Shown piece after piece: positions 5,871 to 7,795 of a stretch of 7,795 bases of DNA. The DNA comes from Microbacteriaceae bacterium UBA4731 (GTDB lineage Bacteria; Actinomycetota; Actinomycetes; Actinomycetales; Microbacteriaceae). Positions within the stretch are counted from its first letter, which is position 1. Each line of letters starts with the position of its first letter. The position numbers and the translations under genes were made by a program. The stretch is taken from assembly GCA_002404115.1 (NCBI GenBank), contig DHJB01000014.1, positions 21,114-28,908 of the forward strand. The letters run 5' to 3'. The notes under the pieces were generated by a model. The model did no database searches. It was not told the DNA's origin and saw nothing but the letters and a program-made list of their open reading frames with translations.

Positions 5871-6845
5871 CTACTCGCCCGCGACGAGCGCGGGGTTGTT
5901 CTCGGCGGGCAGCGTGATCGGCACGACCTTGCGTTCGATCTGCTCGCGGCTCGGCTCGAGCCACGGCGGAAGCTTGAGCGAGCGGCCGAGTTCGAGCAGC
6001 GGTTCGTCGATGTCGAAGCCGGGGGTGTCGGTGGCGATCTCGAAGAGCACGCCGCCCGGCTCGCGGAAGTAGATCGAGGTGAAGTACTGCCGGTCGAGGA
6101 TCTCCGTCACGGCGTAGCCGCGGTCGACCAGTTCCTCGCGCCACTTCGCCTGGGTCGTCTTGTCCGGCACGCGGAACGCCACGTGGTGCACGGTGCCGCC
6201 GGCGGTCAGGCCGACCTTGCCGTTCGGATCGGCGATCACGTCGACGATGTTCCCGGCGAGCCCGTCGCCGGCACCCACGCGCACGCGGCCCGCGCTCTCC
6301 GAGATGATCTGCATACCGAGATCACGCGTGAGCACCTCGACGGTCTTGGCTGGGTCGGCCACCGTGAGCACCGAGGAGTGCTGGCCGCGCACCGCGTAGT
6401 CGGCGGGTACGGATGCCGAATCCCACGGGTTGCGCGGATCCACCGTGGAGGAGGCGACGAGGTCGAGCTGCAGCCCGTCAGGGTCGCGCAGGGAGAGCCG
6501 TTCCTCGTGGGACGAGCCGGTGTCGAGCCGGGATTCGACGCCGAGCGCCGTGAAGTGCTCTGACCACCAGCCCAGGCTGCCGGCCGGAACGGAGAACGCC
6601 GTCGAGGTCGACTGGCCGCTGCCGTGGCGTCCGGCCGCGACGCCGGTCCACGGGAAGAAGGTGAGCAGCGAGCCCGGGCGTCCGGAGTCGTCGCCGTAGT
6701 AGAGGTGGTACGTGCCCGGGTCGTCGAAGTTCACGGTCTTCTTGACGAGGCGCAGGCCGAGGCCCGTGACGTAGAAGTCGATGTTCCGCTGCGGCGCACC
6801 GGCGATGGCGGTGACGTGATGCAGTCCGGATGTCTGAACGGTCAT
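5871..6845 (-). CDS. Ring-cleaving dioxygenase of the VOC superfamily (MhqO/PcpA/LinE-like)
   Basis: The 324-residue protein contains two VOC (glyoxalase-fold) modules, roughly residues 5-130 and 150-275, as in hydroquinone-type extradiol dioxygenases. The first module opens with GLHHVTAI (His9/His10) and the second with TVHHVAFR (His220/His221). Glu269 in GVLFEIATD completes a likely His-His-Glu iron site; the 49-residue step from His220 to Glu269 agrees with the step I recall for PcpA. The family opens hydroquinones or catechols using Fe(II) and O2. The C-terminal tail (KLPPWLEPSREQIERKVVPI) is also typical. The ATG at 6845 is backed by AGGAAGGGA on the minus strand (6860-6852). It is the first gene of a two-gene unit with the alpha/beta-hydrolase. 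The region upstream holds two palindromes that may be operators. Substrate is not determined. Confidence 0.9.
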   Translation of the reverse strand: MTVQTSGLHHVTAIAGAPQRNIDFYVTGLGLRLVKKTVNFDDPGTYHLYYGDDSGRPGSLLTFFPWTGVAAGRHGSGQSTSTAFSVPAGSLGWWSEHFTALGVESRLDTGSSHEERLSLRDPDGLQLDLVASSTVDPRNPWDSASVPADYAVRGQHSSVLTVADPAKTVEVLTRDLGMQIISESAGRVRVGAGDGLAGNIVDVIADPNGKVGLTAGGTVHHVAFRVPDKTTQAKWREELVDRGYAVTEILDRQYFTSIYFREPGGVLFEIATDTPGFDIDEPLLELGRSLKLPPWLEPSREQIERKVVPITLPAENNPALVAGE

Positions 6846-6872
6846 GATGGGTCCCTTCCTGGCGGGTCAATC

Positions 6873-6918
6873 CAAATGCATGTCGTCGAGTATCGACGAT
6901 GTTTATGCAAACGCATGT
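6873..6918. repeat. Direct repeat CAAAYGCATGT flanking a palindrome
   Basis: CAAATGCATGT (6873-6883) and CAAACGCATGT (6908-6918) agree at 10 of 11 bases and are 35 bp apart start to start. They bracket the 6883-6899 palindrome. The second copy is also part of a small dyad ATGC-AAAC-GCAT (6905-6916). They lie 28-75 bp upstream of the dioxygenase start, so they could be activator or repressor half-sites. No known regulator is matched. Confidence 0.45.
6883..6899. promoter_or_regulatory. 17-bp perfect palindrome upstream of the dioxygenase gene, candidate operator
   Basis: TCGTCGA (6883-6889) and TCGACGA (6893-6899) are perfect inverted arms around a 3-bp spacer GTA, 38-54 bp upstream of the dioxygenase ATG. 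Size and location fit a dimeric repressor operator. In Bacillus the equivalent genes are controlled by a MarR-type protein, but no such regulator is encoded in this window and the sequence is not the Bacillus site as I recall it. Confidence 0.5.
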
Positions 6919-6920
6919 AT

Positions 6921-6939
6921 CTGGGGATTCATTCCCCAG
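6921..6939. promoter_or_regulatory. 19-bp palindrome, second candidate operator upstream of the dioxygenase gene
   Basis: CTGGGGA (6921-6927) and TCCCCAG (6933-6939) are perfect 7-bp inverted arms with a 5-bp spacer TTCAT. It lies two turns of helix upstream of the TCGTCGA palindrome and differs from it in sequence, implying a second protein or a promoter-proximal site for another direction. A hairpin in RNA is possible, but there is no T-tract. Confidence 0.45.
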
Positions 6940-6993
6940 GCATCGACCGTTCGCGGGCCCCGACGTGACCGATTATCTCCGACCCTTGTTCCT

Positions 6994-7067
6994 AACCGCT
7001 GAGATTCTCGCGAATCGCCCCCAATTCCGCGACTTGTGGGCGTCGTGGCGGGAGAATCTCCGCGGTT
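6994..7067. repeat. 16-bp inverted repeat with GAGAWTCTC cores upstream of the alpha-glucosidase gene
   Basis: The 16 bases at 6994-7009 (AACCGCTGAGATTCTC) and the reverse complement of 7052-7067 differ at one position, with 42 bases between them. Weaker matches continue for a few bases on either side. Each arm contains its own small palindrome, GAGATTCTC (7001-7009) and GGAGAATCTCC (7051-7061). Two copies of a self-symmetric site about 51 bp apart, roughly five helical turns, fit two operators bridged by one regulator. Lying about 60-130 bp before the predicted start site, they are more plausible as DNA sites than as an RNA hairpin. Confidence 0.55.
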
Positions 7068-7071
7068 CGGG

Positions 7072-7100
7072 ACGGCCCGTCCGAGAGGGAGCCGGGCCGT
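7072..7100. repeat. 8-bp inverted repeat upstream of the alpha-glucosidase promoter
   Basis: ACGGCCCG (7072-7079) and CGGGCCGT (7093-7100) are perfect inverted copies with a 13-base spacer; two further flanking pairs match after one mismatch. It ends about 24 bases before the candidate -10 box. In GC-rich DNA an 8-bp GC dyad can arise by chance, so the evidence is modest. Confidence 0.3.
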
Positions 7101-7123
7101 GCCCATCAGGCGTGCGCCGAAAG

Positions 7124-7129
7124 TAGAAT
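7124..7129 (+). promoter_or_regulatory. Candidate -10 box of the alpha-glucosidase gene
   Basis: TAGAAT matches the -10 consensus at 5 of 6 bases and lies in a locally AT-rich patch. No convincing -35 box stands at 16-18 bases upstream (TGCCCA at best), which suggests an activator-dependent promoter. The start site would be near 7136, giving a leader of about 20 bases. Confidence 0.4.
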
Positions 7130-7142
7130 CAGCAGCACGAGT

Positions 7143-7149
7143 AAGGGAG
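7143..7149 (+). promoter_or_regulatory. Ribosome binding site of the alpha-glucosidase gene
   Basis: AAGGGAG ends five bases before the ATG at 7155. A nearer ATG at 7150 is out of frame. This strong site fixes the start of the GH13 protein. Confidence 0.7.
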
Positions 7150-7154
7150 ATGGC

Positions 7155-7795
7155 ATGACGAACACCCTGCAAGAACCCACGAACACCCGAAACGACGGGG
7201 CCTCCGACGCCAACTGGTGGCGCCAGGCCGTGGTCTACCAGGTCTATCCGCGCAGCTTCGCCGACGCCAACGGCGACGGTATCGGCGACCTGGCCGGCCT
7301 CATCTCTCGCGTCGACTACCTGCAGAGCCTGGGGGTGGATGCGGTCTGGCTGAGCCCGTTCTACCCGTCCGCCCTCGCCGACGGCGGCTACGACGTGGAC
7401 GACTACCGTGACGTGGACCCGCGCATCGGCACCCTGGCCGAATTCGACCGGATGACGGAGGCGCTGCACACCGCCGGCATCAAGGTCGTCGTCGACATCG
7501 TGCCGAACCACTCGTCGAACCGGCACGTGTGGTTCCGCGAGGCGCTCGAGTCACCCCGAGGATCCGCCGCACGCGAGCGCTACATTTTCCGCGACGGCAC
7601 CGGCCGGGACGGAGCCCAGCCGCCCACGGACTGGGAATCCATCTTCGGCGGTCCGGCCTGGACCCGGGTTGCCGACGGCCAGTGGTACCTGCACCTGTTC
7701 GCGCCGGAGCAGCCCGACTTCAACTGGGACAACCGGGCCGTGCGCGACGAGTTCCTCCTCACCCTCAAGTTCTGGGCGGACCGGGGCGTCGACGG
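7155..7795 (+). CDS. GH13 alpha-glucosidase / oligo-1,6-glucosidase type enzyme, 5' part (runs off the window)
   Basis: The first 213 residues are present and the frame is open to the window edge. After a short polar leader (about 20 residues) the (beta/alpha)8 barrel begins with WWRQAVVYQVYPRSF (21-35). Next come the calcium-type loop DANGDGIGDLAG (37-48) and VDAVWLSPFYPS with GGYDVDDYRDVDP. Conserved region I is VVVDIVPNHSS (111-121), and QPDFNWDN (186-193) is region V. These motifs are typical of cytoplasmic GH13 alpha-glucosidases that cleave maltose, isomaltose or sucrose-like sugars. The catalytic Asp nucleophile and Glu acid/base lie downstream of the window and cannot be checked. No signal peptide is visible. 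The start follows a strong AAGGGAG. The gene is divergent from the dioxygenase unit across a palindrome-rich region. Sugar specificity is not predictable from this part. Confidence 0.92.
   Translation, partial: MTNTLQEPTNTRNDGASDANWWRQAVVYQVYPRSFADANGDGIGDLAGLISRVDYLQSLGVDAVWLSPFYPSALADGGYDVDDYRDVDPRIGTLAEFDRMTEALHTAGIKVVVDIVPNHSSNRHVWFREALESPRGSAARERYIFRDGTGRDGAQPPTDWESIFGGPAWTRVADGQWYLHLFAPEQPDFNWDNRAVRDEFLLTLKFWADRGVD

Noticed and set aside
4786..6072. A 428-codon plus-strand open frame across the phosphatase end, the gap and the hydrolase.
   Set aside because: It is antisense to two genes with complete catalytic motifs and shows the His/Arg/Gly/Glu-rich composition of a shadow frame.
5863..6144. 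A 94-residue N-terminal extension of the alpha/beta-hydrolase.
   Set aside because: It overlaps the dioxygenase C-terminus in another frame, is arginine-rich and has no domain. The ATG at 5862 has an AGGG site and the usual distance to the oxyanion motif.
6921..6939. Reading CTGGGGA-N5-TCCCCAG as an intrinsic terminator.
   Set aside because: No T-tract follows on either strand and no gene ends here; both neighbours start on either side. An operator-like DNA site fits better.
1..7795. CRISPR arrays, transposon ends, integrase or phage genes, tRNA/rRNA genes, and toxin-antitoxin or defence genes.
   Set aside because: No regularly spaced repeats, no transposase or recombinase motifs, no tRNA-like cloverleaf and no defence-type domains are visible in any frame.

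Overview
The window is GC-rich DNA from what is most likely an actinobacterium. The family guess is Microbacteriaceae or a close relative. It rests on the base composition, the G/C-ending codons, frequent GTG starts, short intergenic gaps and overlapping stop/start codons, and on the type of genes present. This is inference from style and content, not from a marker gene. I see no rRNA, tRNA, CRISPR array, insertion sequence or phage gene.

Left part (1-2087): a TetR-type regulator on the minus strand is divergent from a two-gene plus-strand unit. That unit encodes an NTF2/SnoaL-like protein and an NmrA-like NAD(P)-binding protein whose start overlaps the NTF2 stop. The short gap holds a 19-bp palindrome, with a plausible promoter facing each way and both predicted start sites inside it. 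This is the layout of an autoregulated TetR module that also controls the divergent pair. The ligand is unknown. A few bases at the extreme left may be the start of another minus-strand gene.

Middle part (2150-5005): this looks like a damaged sugar-catabolic operon. A well-formed ribosome site and start codon begin what reads like the first ~45 residues of an M20-family peptidase. The sequence then passes out of frame into the C-terminal ~200 residues of an FGGY carbohydrate kinase whose N-terminal domain is missing. The simplest reading is a deletion scar. Two bases after the kinase remnant comes a complete second FGGY kinase, and a histidine-type phosphatase overlaps it by 4 bp. The substrate cannot be read from the sequence.

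Right part (5203-6845, minus strand): a ring-cleaving dioxygenase of the MhqO/PcpA type is followed after 8 bp by an alpha/beta-hydrolase carrying the full Ser-Asp-His set. This pair resembles the MhqO/MhqD pair used against hydroquinones and catechols in Firmicutes. The convergent gap between this unit and the phosphatase gene holds a 12-bp inverted repeat.

Right edge (6846-7795): a 309-bp divergent intergenic region unusually rich in inverted repeats separates the dioxygenase from a GH13 alpha-glucosidase that runs off the window. At least four separate dyads and one direct repeat are visible, which suggests dense regulation in both directions.

Most of the window is ordinary accessory metabolism. 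The items most worth a second look are the peptidase/kinase scar, the TetR operator and the palindrome-rich intergenic region. I did not find a clear novel defence or mobile system.
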